DNA from: Actinomycetota bacterium | GTDB taxonomy: Bacteria; Actinomycetota; Actinomycetes; Nanopelagicales; Nanopelagicaceae | Assembly (NCBI GenBank): GCA_009705235.1 | Contig: WLCR01000063.1 | Coordinates: 1-6,382, forward strand | Direction: 5' to 3' | Length of the DNA: 6,382 bases | In this document: positions 1-6,382 of the stretch, piece by piece | Position numbering within the stretch: the stretch's first letter is position 1 | Layout of the letters: the number at the start of each line of letters is the position of its first letter | The notes under the pieces: generated by a model | What the model saw: only the letters and a program-made list of their open reading frames with translations | Told to the model about the DNA's origin: nothing | Database searches by the model: none | Translations under genes and position numbers: made by a program

Positions 1-3000
1 GAACATCCTAAATTTGGTTCACAGATCAAACCAATCACAAAGCATCAGTCGGCGATCATCAGTAGTGGGTTAGAGCCAGCTGTAGTTATCGCAGGTGCGG
101 GTTCTGGTAAGACAGAGACGATGAGTAACCGAGTTTTGTACTTGGTTGCTAATGGATTTGCAACGCCAGATCAGATATTAGGTCTTACCTTCACTCGAAA
201 AGCTGCCGGTGAACTGTCTGTTCGAATCCGTAAGCGCCTGCGTCAACTTTCTCAAATTAAAGGATTTGAGCACATCACATCAACTAGCACTGCTGTTACT
301 ACTTATCATTCGTATGCTGGAAAGTTATTAAGTGAACATGCGATTCGATATGGCATTGATGCTGATGCAGATCCACTAGGCGAGGCTGCAATTTGGCAAA
401 TTGCATCTGATGTTGTGCGCAATTGGTCTGATGATTCTTATCGCAATGACAGCGCTGTCAGCACAGTCATTAAAGATTTGCTGGGACTATCCAAATTTAT
501 GTTGGAGCACCAAGTAAAGGCATCAGATATTGAAGCTATCGGCAATGAGATGCTCGAAAAACTTGCCGCACTTGGTGGTGGTACCAATGAAGATACTCGC
601 GCAGTTGCTCGAGCAATGCGTCAGCGTAATTCGCTGTTACCTATGGTTGATGCATTTATGGAACGTCGCAAAGCTGCTGGCGAACTATCCTTTGATGATC
701 AGATGTCGCTGGCCGCCGATATTGCCCAAAACTTTGAGGATGTTGGCACTCTAGAGCGTGGTAAATACACAGTTGTTTTACTGGATGAATATCAAGACAC
801 TTCACAATCGCAAGTACGCATGCTGTCTTCGCTATACGGCAATTCAGTGAAGGAAACTGGCCACCCTGTAATGGCTGTGGGAGACCCGTCGCAGGCTATT
901 TATACCTGGCGCGGAGCATCCGCCGGCACGATGGCCTCATTTCATAAATATTTTCCAAAAGCTGATGGTCAGACTGGAATTCAACAGTTCTCGTTACCAA
1001 CAACTTTCCGCAATGACGCAATTATCTTGGCTGCGGCCAATGCAATTAGCGCACAGATCAAAGCAGATGGTGGACAACAGGTTGTAGAACTTGAGGCGCG
1101 TAATGGTGCAGGTCCAGGTGAGCTTGCCTACGGTATCTATGAAACCGTTGAAACTGAATCACAGGCAATCGCGGAATACTTCAAGACTATGTGGAATCCA
1201 GATTCAGGTAAATCTTTTGCGGTCTTAGTGAGAAAGCGCAGCCAAATTGCTTCAATTGAAAATGCTTTACATGAACAAGGATTGCCTGTTGAGGTAATTG
1301 GTATCGGCGGCTTAATCCATATTCCTGAGGTTGCAGATGTTGTTTCTTTAATGAAGATCATCACAGATCCCGATGCTGGATCATCTCTGATGCGCCATCT
1401 AACAGGACCACGAATAAATCTGGGTCCACGCGATATTGCAGCTCTGGGTACATTTAGTCGAGAACGTGCAAAAGCTATGCATGCAGATTCAAAAAGCTTT
1501 ATCAAAAAGATTGCTGCCGGCAATCCTGATCAATTAGAAGCAGATGATCAATTTTCTGGATCGATTATTGATGCGTTGGATGAAATTACATCTGCAAAGA
1601 AAAGCGGTTTTAGCGATCTTGGCTACCAACGCCTTGTTACCTTCGCGCAAGATCTTCGCCGTCTGCGTTCTCGCGCTGGTGGACAGATAACTGATTTGAT
1701 AACGGAGATCGAAAACTATTTAACTTTGGAATCTGAAATTACCTTACGCGAAGGCTCACAAACTGGCCGTCGGCACTTGGATCGATTCTTAGATGAAGCA
1801 TCAAAGTTTGAACGCAGCGGTGGTTCTGTTTCAGCATTTTTAGATTGGCTCGATGTCGCATCTGATGAAGAAGGTGGACTGAAAGTTGGAGCCCCTGAAG
1901 TACGCACAGATGTGGTCCAAATCCTTACTGTTCACATGGCAAAAGGCGCTGAATGGGATGTTGTAGCTGTGCCTGGATTATCTGAAGGCACCTTCCCAGG
2001 TGTAAATCGCAGCGACCCAGATAACTGGCTAAAAAACGAAAAGCATGTGCCCTTTGCTTTGCGCGGTGATGCACACGAGCTTCCACACTTTTCATTAGAT
2101 GGAATCAACAAAAACAGTGACGCAGCTAAAGCTATCAAAGCTTTCGCTAGTCAATGCGTAGATCAGATCAAAATGCGCGAAGAAATGCGACTTGCCTATG
2201 TTGCGGTTACCCGTGCTCGCACACATTTGATCTGTACATCCTCCTGGTGGCGCGATGGTGCTAAATCTGTTTCACCATCAAACATCTTCACACTAATTGC
2301 GGGTGCAGCAAGTGCGCATGGCGGGCGATTGATTTCAGATGTTGCAGCACCTGATGATGGTGTCGAAAACCCAACTCTTGAAAATCCACAAACTGCCACC
2401 TGGCCTCGAGACTATCTTGGCGAAAAGCGTGCACAGTTTGATGCTGCATTAGAATTGGTAAGCAGTTCAGTAGTTCATCCACTCGTAGAATCTAGTGATG
2501 CCGAAGTAAATTCCTGGATCATGGATGCCCACAGTTTGATTACCGAACATCGCAATCGTGCATCAGATACCGTCACTGTGCCTCTACCATCCAGACTTTC
2601 CACATCTACCTTGGTGTCATTACATGAAAACCCACAGGAACTAGCGCTCAATATTCGACGACCAATGCCACGTGGTCAAGATCAGTATTCACGGCGCGGA
2701 ACAGCTTTCCACTTGTGGGTTGAACGTCAATTCACAGATGCTGCAACATTATTTGGTGATGAGTACTTGGATTACTTAGATCCTCTCGATGATGATTCAA
2801 AGTTAGAAGATCTAAAGGCTGCATGGCTAAAGAGCGGTTTTGCCAATCGCACACCCGCGCGGGTTGAAGTTCCCTTTGAAACAACTATCGCTGGGGTATT
2901 AATCCGAGGGCGCATTGATGCCGTATATAAAAGCCGAGATGGCGCTGGAGATGGCTTTCAGGTGGTGGATTGGAAGACTGGCTCTAAGCAGTTAGGAAAG

Positions 3001-3186
3001 TCGGCGCAGGTGCAGTTAGCGATGTATCGCTTAGCGTGGGCCAAACTGTCTGGATGCGACATCTCAAAGATATCTGCGGCCTTCCATTATGTGCCAACAG
3101 GGATAACGGATCAGCCAGCTGACTTATTGGATGAAGATGCTTTGATCGCACTGATTACTTCAGTGGATGCACCGACACCCGAGTAA
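1..3186 (+). CDS. adnB: AdnB-type subunit of AdnAB helicase-nuclease (5' partial)
   Basis: This gene encodes an SF1A helicase fused to a RecB-family nuclease, the architecture of AdnB, which with AdnA resects double-strand breaks for recombination. The frame is open from base 1; 1061 residues are visible and probably only a few tens are missing. Numbering by visible codon, I see the Q motif (Gln16), Walker A AGAGSGKT (Lys37), motif Ia LTFTRKAAGEL (60-72), motif II DEYQDT (262-267), motif III GDPSQAIY (294-301), motif IV TTFRN (Arg337), motif V TVHMAKGAEWD (643-653) and motif VI RLAYVAVTRAR (730-740). The C-terminal nuclease keeps GTAFH (His904), RGRIDAV (Asp973), VVDWKTG (Asp990, Lys992) and QLAMYR (Gln1005, Tyr1009), so both activities look intact. 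No four-cysteine iron-sulfur site is apparent. The first in-frame ATG, at 121, lies after Walker A and cannot be the true start. AdnB is preferred over AdnA because of the motif wording and because adnB is the copy nearer nudC in relatives; adnA is expected just upstream. Confidence 0.9.
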   Translation, partial: EHPKFGSQIKPITKHQSAIISSGLEPAVVIAGAGSGKTETMSNRVLYLVANGFATPDQILGLTFTRKAAGELSVRIRKRLRQLSQIKGFEHITSTSTAVTTYHSYAGKLLSEHAIRYGIDADADPLGEAAIWQIASDVVRNWSDDSYRNDSAVSTVIKDLLGLSKFMLEHQVKASDIEAIGNEMLEKLAALGGGTNEDTRAVARAMRQRNSLLPMVDAFMERRKAAGELSFDDQMSLAADIAQNFEDVGTLERGKYTVVLLDEYQDTSQSQVRMLSSLYGNSVKETGHPVMAVGDPSQAIYTWRGASAGTMASFHKYFPKADGQTGIQQFSLPTTFRNDAIILAAANAISAQIKADGGQQVVELEARNGAGPGELAYGIYETVETESQAIAEYFKTMWNPDSGKSFAVLVRKRSQIASIENALHEQGLPVEVIGIGGLIHIPEVADVVSLMKIITDPDAGSSLMRHLTGPRINLGPRDIAALGTFSRERAKAMHADSKSFIKKIAAGNPDQLEADDQFSGSIIDALDEITSAKKSGFSDLGYQRLVTFAQDLRRLRSRAGGQITDLITEIENYLTLESEITLREGSQTGRRHLDRFLDEASKFERSGGSVSAFLDWLDVASDEEGGLKVGAPEVRTDVVQILTVHMAKGAEWDVVAVPGLSEGTFPGVNRSDPDNWLKNEKHVPFALRGDAHELPHFSLDGINKNSDAAKAIKAFASQCVDQIKMREEMRLAYVAVTRARTHLICTSSWWRDGAKSVSPSNIFTLIAGAASAHGGRLISDVAAPDDGVENPTLENPQTATWPRDYLGEKRAQFDAALELVSSSVVHPLVESSDAEVNSWIMDAHSLITEHRNRASDTVTVPLPSRLSTSTLVSLHENPQELALNIRRPMPRGQDQYSRRGTAFHLWVERQFTDAATLFGDEYLDYLDPLDDDSKLEDLKAAWLKSGFANRTPARVEVPFETTIAGVLIRGRIDAVYKSRDGAGDGFQVVDWKTGSKQLGKSAQVQLAMYRLAWAKLSGCDISKISAAFHYVPTGITDQPADLLDEDALIALITSVDAPTPE

Positions 3187-3206
3187 CTAAAACTAGTTAG
3201 CGTTTT
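3184..3206 (+). terminator. Weak candidate terminator hairpin over the adnB stop codon
   Basis: The arms TAACTA (3184-3189) and TAGTTA (3194-3199) are perfect inverted complements around a 4-base loop, and GCGTTTT follows. The left arm contains the adnB TAA stop. The stem is only 6 bp with one G-C pair, so it would be unstable. An alternative stem pairs AGTTAG (3195-3200) with CTAACT (3215-3220) over a 14-base loop; read on the minus strand it is followed by TAGTTTTAG and could serve the converging EEP gene. The 38-bp gap between the two stop codons holds nothing else that I can see. Confidence 0.25.
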
Positions 3207-3224
3207 GGTTGGATCTAACTGCAA

Positions 3225-4037
3225 TCAATTATTGGTTTTTACTTCAAGCTGAATAGCTAAGTGATCGCTCATGCCCGCATGTGAATGAACAAAAGTTTGC
3301 ACATCAGTACTAGTTAATCTTTGAGATAAGAAATAATCGATCTGAACCTTTGGTTGCCAGCTCGGGAAAGTCTTATGATTCAATATTGAATTCCATTTGA
3401 ATCCAGTAACGACCTTGCGGAATGGAATATTGAGATCTCCCATAATCAGGACCTTGTTTTTGTCTGCAACACCCAATTTATTAGCCCATCTCTTAATTTT
3501 GATAAGTTGCAACAAATTAAAGAATGGAACAAAAGAGAGATGTGTATTAATTATCAACCAACCATTTTCAAGTTGTGCGGCGAGTGCGCTTCGAGGATGA
3601 TCGCGAACATAAAACTTCTTCATCTTTCCATCGACCGGAAATGCCATGAAAACGCCAACGGGTGAACCGGTTAGATCTAATCGATGCCATTGAATCACTG
3701 GAATTGAAGAAACCATTCCTATTCCGTATGCAGGCGATGATTCGGGGTCTTTATCGGTAACTACCTTCTGGTCATTTGAATTTGGATTTCGCCAATCTTC
3801 ATCAGGTGATCCCATCAGTGATGGGGCAAAAGCCCAATCATTGGCATTCATCATCAGTGCAACATTGGCCACTTGGTTGTGATTGCCGGATCGTTCAAGG
3901 AAGTAATCAACTTCCTGCAGGCCGATAACATCGCTCTGTAGCTCCTTGATTTCGGACTGCAACAAGGCTTCAGCATCAACGGTTGCATCAGGGGGCATGG
4001 CCATTCCGTGCAGCAAATTCCATGAGGTTACGCGCAT
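3225..4037 (-). CDS. Endonuclease/exonuclease/phosphatase (EEP) superfamily metal-dependent hydrolase
   Basis: A 270-residue protein of the EEP (DNase I/exonuclease III-like) fold, complete from ATG at 4037 to TGA at 3225. All catalytic landmarks are present: TSWNLLHG (Asn7, His10), the metal-binding GLQEVD (Glu42), AYGIGMVSS (103-111), NTHLS (His166), MGDLN (Asp201, Asn203), QIDYFLS (Asp234) and SDHLA (Asp258, His259). This indicates an active Mg2+-dependent phosphodiesterase or phosphatase. The NTHLSFVP...NLLQL wording (164-178) resembles an actinobacterial EEP subfamily of unassigned substrate. There is no signal peptide or membrane segment, so it should act in the cytoplasm. It converges on adnB (38-bp gap) and diverges from nudC (27-bp gap), so it has its own transcript. 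Sampled G+C is about 41%, below its neighbours. Family assignment is firm; whether it cuts DNA, RNA or a small phosphoester is unknown. Confidence 0.88.
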   Translation of the reverse strand: MRVTSWNLLHGMAMPPDATVDAEALLQSEIKELQSDVIGLQEVDYFLERSGNHNQVANVALMMNANDWAFAPSLMGSPDEDWRNPNSNDQKVVTDKDPESSPAYGIGMVSSIPVIQWHRLDLTGSPVGVFMAFPVDGKMKKFYVRDHPRSALAAQLENGWLIINTHLSFVPFFNLLQLIKIKRWANKLGVADKNKVLIMGDLNIPFRKVVTGFKWNSILNHKTFPSWQPKVQIDYFLSQRLTSTDVQTFVHSHAGMSDHLAIQLEVKTNN

Positions 4038-4043
4038 TGCCTA

Positions 4044-4049
4044 AGGCTA
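4044..4049 (-). promoter_or_regulatory. Candidate -10 box for the EEP gene
   Basis: Read on the minus strand, TAGCCT fits the actinobacterial TAnnnT -10 pattern and ends 6 bases before the ATG at 4037. That spacing would put transcription initiation at or very near the start codon, giving a leaderless mRNA. The only Shine-Dalgarno-like bases upstream of the ATG are a lone AGG. No convincing -35 hexamer is seen at the expected distance. This is inferred from position and a weak consensus. Confidence 0.3.
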
Positions 4050-4050
4050 G

Positions 4051-4056
4051 TAGCGT
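4051..4056 (+). promoter_or_regulatory. Candidate -10 box for nudC (leaderless start)
   Basis: TAGCGT matches TAnnnT and ends 8 bases before the nudC ATG at 4065, as expected when the first transcribed base is the start codon. The bases just before the ATG (TTCACCCCT) contain no purine-rich Shine-Dalgarno sequence, which supports leaderless translation. A TTACGC at 4028-4033, 17 bases upstream of the -10, is a poor -35 candidate. It lies inside the start of the divergent EEP gene. Confidence 0.3.
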
Positions 4057-4064
4057 TCACCCCT

Positions 4065-5048
4065 ATGAGCGCACGCAAACCTGATTCCAACACGGCTTCG
4101 CTATCGCCCATTAATCGCGAAAGCGAATTGCGTACGGATGCGGCGCAATTGGCACAACTGTGGAAATCTGCCCACATTATTCATTTAGTCGATGCGCGCT
4201 TGAGCGCCAGTGATGATTCACTAACCTTTATCGATGCTGCTGCTGTTACCGCAGCCCAAGAAATCTTTGTTGCTGGCGATCGCTTCTTCTTAGGCATCGG
4301 CCGCGATGACAATCAGGCCTACTTTGCTTGGCACACCACTTGGATCAATCCGCCCGTAGATGATGGAACAGAAGAGTTTGAAAAGCGAAAGTATGAAGGA
4401 TTCAAATCGTTGCGAGAACTCGGCGGTCAATTAGATGCTGATGAGTTAGCACTTGCTATGCACGCAGTTGGTTTAGCTAACTGGCATGCAACTCATACAC
4501 ATTGCGCCAGGTGTGGTGCGCCGACGGTTAGCGATCTTGGAGGCAGTGTTCGTGTATGTCCGGAAGATGCTACGCAACATCATCCACGCACCGACCCTGC
4601 TGTTATCGTTTTAGTTAAAGATAAAGATGATCGCATCCTGTTGGGACATCAACCAACTTGGCCCGATAAGCGCTTTTCTACATTTGCAGGTTTTGTTGAA
4701 ACTGGTGAATCTTTTGAAGAGTGCGTATCGCGCGAAGTATTTGAAGAAGCAGGTGTGTATGCATCAGAGATTAAATACTTAACTTCGCAGGCTTGGCCAT
4801 TTCCGGCATCGATCATGATTGCATTTGAAGCGATTACACATCGTCCAGAAGAAGCCCGGCCGGATGGCACTGAAATTACTGAAGTACGCTGGTTTTCTCG
4901 TGATGAAATGAAAGCCGCTGTTGCTGCGCAAGACCTTTTGTTGCCACCAAAAATTTCAGTTGCGCGTCGAATGATTGAATCGTGGTACACGCGGGTGGAT
5001 GGATACACACGGGATCAGTTGCGTGGTGGTGAATCGTGGAGGCCGTAG
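4065..5048 (+). CDS. nudC: NAD+ diphosphatase / NADH pyrophosphatase NudC
   Basis: A 327-residue Nudix hydrolase of the NudC type, which splits NADH (and NAD+) into NMN(H) and AMP and in known homologues removes NAD caps from RNA. The N-terminal part includes RESELRTD (19-26), typical of actinobacterial NudC. A zinc ribbon begins with CARC (Cys147, Cys150) and continues with Cys165 and His172-His173; E. coli NudC uses four cysteines. HPRTDPAVIVLV (173-184) leads into the Nudix domain. The Nudix box (209-231) fits GX5EX7REUXEEXGU, with the metal-binding REVFEE at 223-228. The NADH signature follows as SQAWPFPAS (241-249), where Ala243 replaces the usual Pro of SQPWPFPxS. The ATG at 4065 is the only start codon after the in-frame stop at 4023. 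Its last 13 bases overlap uvrD2, implying one transcript. It is somewhat longer than the 257-residue E. coli protein. Confidence 0.93.
   Translation: MSARKPDSNTASLSPINRESELRTDAAQLAQLWKSAHIIHLVDARLSASDDSLTFIDAAAVTAAQEIFVAGDRFFLGIGRDDNQAYFAWHTTWINPPVDDGTEEFEKRKYEGFKSLRELGGQLDADELALAMHAVGLANWHATHTHCARCGAPTVSDLGGSVRVCPEDATQHHPRTDPAVIVLVKDKDDRILLGHQPTWPDKRFSTFAGFVETGESFEECVSREVFEEAGVYASEIKYLTSQAWPFPASIMIAFEAITHRPEEARPDGTEITEVRWFSRDEMKAAVAAQDLLLPPKISVARRMIESWYTRVDGYTRDQLRGGESWRP
5025..5032 (+). promoter_or_regulatory. Ribosome binding site for uvrD2, inside nudC
   Basis: GGTGGTGA matches the extended Shine-Dalgarno consensus GGAGGTGA at 7 of 8 bases, with six bases between its GGTGG core and the GTG at 5036. 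It decides in favour of GTG 5036 as the uvrD2 start and sits within the nudC reading frame, which suggests translational coupling. Confidence 0.55.
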
Positions 5049-6382
5049 GAAATCTGCGCGCAGAAGAGATTCTTGAAGCGCTAGATAACGAACAACGCGC
5101 AGTCGCGCTTGCTACACGTGGGCCGGTCTGTGTAATTGCAGGTGCCGGAACAGGTAAGACTCGCGCAATCACACATCGAATTGCATATGCCGCAGCAATT
5201 GGCACCATGGATCCGCATAAAGTTTTAGCTCTTACATTTACCGCACGTGCTGCTGGTGAAATGCGCACACGTTTGCGTTCACTGGGAGTCCCGGCAGTTG
5301 CTGCTCGCACAATTCACGCTGCAGCGTTAAAGCAGTTGACCTTCTTTTGGCCGCAGGTATTTGGTGGACGCACACCTGATTTGCTAACAACCAAGAGTGG
5401 CTTTCTAACTGAAGCGATAAAGCGCGCTCAATTACAAGGAGAGCTTTCAATTTCATCCCGCGATTTGCTACGTGATATTGCGACAGAGATTGAATGGGCC
5501 AAAGTTTCTCAGATTTCTCCTGCCGATTACTTGAGCGAATCTTTAAAGCGCACAGTAAAGCCACGCATTAATCCCGAACAATTGGCCAAGGTATACACAG
5601 CCTATGAAAGTGTGAAGCACCAAGAGCGCGCCATCGATTTTGAAGATGTGTTACTGCTGACAACTGCAATGATTGAACAAGAGCGAGAAGTTCGTGAACG
5701 CGTTCAAGATCAATACCGATTCTTTACAGTTGATGAGTACCAGGATATTTCACCGCTACAGCAGCGCTTAATCAACGCTTGGCTTGGTTCTCGTCAGGAG
5801 TTATGCGTTGTTGGAGATCCCGCACAAACTATTTACTCTTTTGCTGGGGCAACACCAGTGTTCCTCAATTCATTTACCCAACGTTTTCCAGAGGCCGAGG
5901 TTGTGCGTTTAACAACTGGATATCGATCAACTCCTGAAATCATCTTCACGGCAAATAGCATTCTGCGAAAAGGTTCAATGGGCAACGAACTAGTTGCAAT
6001 CAATGATCATGGCAGCAAACCAACGATTACGGCTTATAACGATGAATCAGCGGAGATCGCCGGAATTGTTCGAGACATAAAGCAGTTGATTTCTGAGGGA
6101 ACTCCTGCACAGGAAATTGCAGTACTAGCTCGCACTAACAATCAATTAAATGGCTTAGAAAAAGCGATGAACGCAGCCAACCTGCCATATCAAGTTCGCA
6201 ATACAGAACGCTTCTTTGAACGCAAGGAAGTTCGTGATTTCTTGAAGCAGGTTCGTACTGCGTCAGTTATTCACACTGAAGGTGTTTCATGGCTTGATGA
6301 ACTGCGCACCCTTGCTCAACCATTTTTAACTGGGGGAGCGATCGATGGAATCGCAGCGCTGCTGCATCTTGCTCGCGAACTA
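5036..6382 (+). CDS. uvrD2: UvrD2-type SF1A DNA helicase (3' partial)
   Basis: This is the N-terminal 449 residues of an ATP-dependent 3'-5' DNA helicase of the UvrD/PcrA family, cut by the right edge. The frame opens at 5033 after a TGA, and GTG 5036 is the only plausible start before the conserved region; the first in-frame ATG (5207) lies beyond Walker A. Visible motifs are the Q motif (Gln20), Walker A AGAGTGKT (Lys41), motif Ia LTFTARAAGEM, IDFEDVLLL ahead of motif II, DEYQDI (233-238), GDPAQTIY (260-267) followed by SFAGATP, and motif IV GYRSTPE (Arg297). RGPVCVIAGAGTGKTR and LCVVGDPAQTIYSFAGA are close to mycobacterial UvrD2 as I remember it, and the position after nudC agrees. Motifs V and VI, and the tetracysteine and HRDC regions known in mycobacterial UvrD2, would lie beyond the window, so they cannot be checked. 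The gene overlaps nudC by 13 bases. Confidence 0.9.
   Translation, partial: MEAVGNLRAEEILEALDNEQRAVALATRGPVCVIAGAGTGKTRAITHRIAYAAAIGTMDPHKVLALTFTARAAGEMRTRLRSLGVPAVAARTIHAAALKQLTFFWPQVFGGRTPDLLTTKSGFLTEAIKRAQLQGELSISSRDLLRDIATEIEWAKVSQISPADYLSESLKRTVKPRINPEQLAKVYTAYESVKHQERAIDFEDVLLLTTAMIEQEREVRERVQDQYRFFTVDEYQDISPLQQRLINAWLGSRQELCVVGDPAQTIYSFAGATPVFLNSFTQRFPEAEVVRLTTGYRSTPEIIFTANSILRKGSMGNELVAINDHGSKPTITAYNDESAEIAGIVRDIKQLISEGTPAQEIAVLARTNNQLNGLEKAMNAANLPYQVRNTERFFERKEVRDFLKQVRTASVIHTEGVSWLDELRTLAQPFLTGGAIDGIAALLHLAREL

Noticed and set aside
1137..1523. Minus-strand open frame of 128 codons inside adnB
   Set aside because: It is antisense to the conserved helicase region, resembles no family I know and has no ribosome binding context; it is a shadow of the real gene.
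3811..3825. Perfect palindrome CCCATCA-G-TGATGGG inside the EEP gene
   Set aside because: A 7-bp inverted repeat is expected by chance in a window this size once different loop lengths are allowed. It lies in coding sequence with no promoter context or T-run.
91..5161. The two Walker A regions (91-114 and 5138-5161) look alike in DNA, suggesting a direct repeat
   Set aside because: Similarity is limited to the conserved P-loop codons of two paralogous helicases and does not extend at the DNA level; it reflects protein family conservation, not a repeat element.
4876..5310. Minus-strand open frame of 144 codons across the nudC-uvrD2 junction
   Set aside because: It is antisense to two genes with clear conserved motifs, and its translation is low-complexity (Ala, Arg, Pro, Ser) with no recognisable domain.
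5238..5564. Minus-strand open frame of 108 codons inside uvrD2
   Set aside because: It is fully antisense to the UvrD2 helicase domain, with no motif and no intergenic space for a promoter.
1..6382. A novel defence island or mobile system, suggested by two helicases, a nuclease domain and an EEP hydrolase together
   Set aside because: The helicases match housekeeping AdnB and UvrD2 with standard nudC synteny. No integrase, transposase, terminal repeats, tRNA-linked insertion site or defence-specific domain is visible.

Overview
The window looks like a chromosomal segment of an actinobacterium, rich in DNA repair genes. Two SF1A (UvrD/Rep-type) helicase genes, both cut by the window edges, flank an NADH/NAD-cap pyrophosphatase gene and an oppositely oriented gene of the endonuclease/exonuclease/phosphatase (EEP) superfamily. 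The order adnB - nudC - uvrD2 is the conserved order I know from mycobacteria and other Actinobacteria. The proteins carry wording typical of that phylum, such as RGPVCVIAGAGTGKTR in UvrD2 and NTHLSFVP in the EEP protein. Base composition is well below that of most Actinobacteria: hand counts of sampled 60-base lines give about 46% G+C in adnB, 50% in nudC and 41% in the EEP gene. This suggests a low-GC lineage, for example streamlined freshwater actinobacteria (Nanopelagicales/acI). The lineage is an inference.

Layout. Bases 1-3186 (+) hold adnB without its first codons; the Walker A motif lies before the first in-frame ATG, so the gene starts upstream of base 1. A 38-bp convergent gap (3187-3224) follows, with a small AT-rich hairpin over the adnB stop codon. 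Bases 3225-4037 (-) encode a 270-residue EEP hydrolase with all family catalytic motifs. A 27-bp gap (4038-4064) separates its start from the divergent nudC start and must hold promoter elements for both directions; neither gene has a good Shine-Dalgarno sequence, so leaderless transcripts are likely. Bases 4065-5048 (+) are nudC. A GTG at 5036, inside the 3' end of nudC, starts uvrD2, which runs off the right edge.

Function. AdnB is one subunit of the AdnAB helicase-nuclease that resects double-strand breaks (the mycobacterial counterpart of RecBCD/AddAB). UvrD2 is a 3'-5' DNA helicase. NudC hydrolyses NADH and may remove NAD caps from RNA. The EEP protein's substrate cannot be told from sequence. 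I see no mobile element, CRISPR array, tRNA, rRNA or toxin-antitoxin pair. The most notable points are the EEP gene between adnB and nudC, the shared 27-bp divergent promoter region, a Pro-to-Ala change in the NudC signature motif, and the overlapping nudC-uvrD2 pair with no mycoredoxin gene between them.
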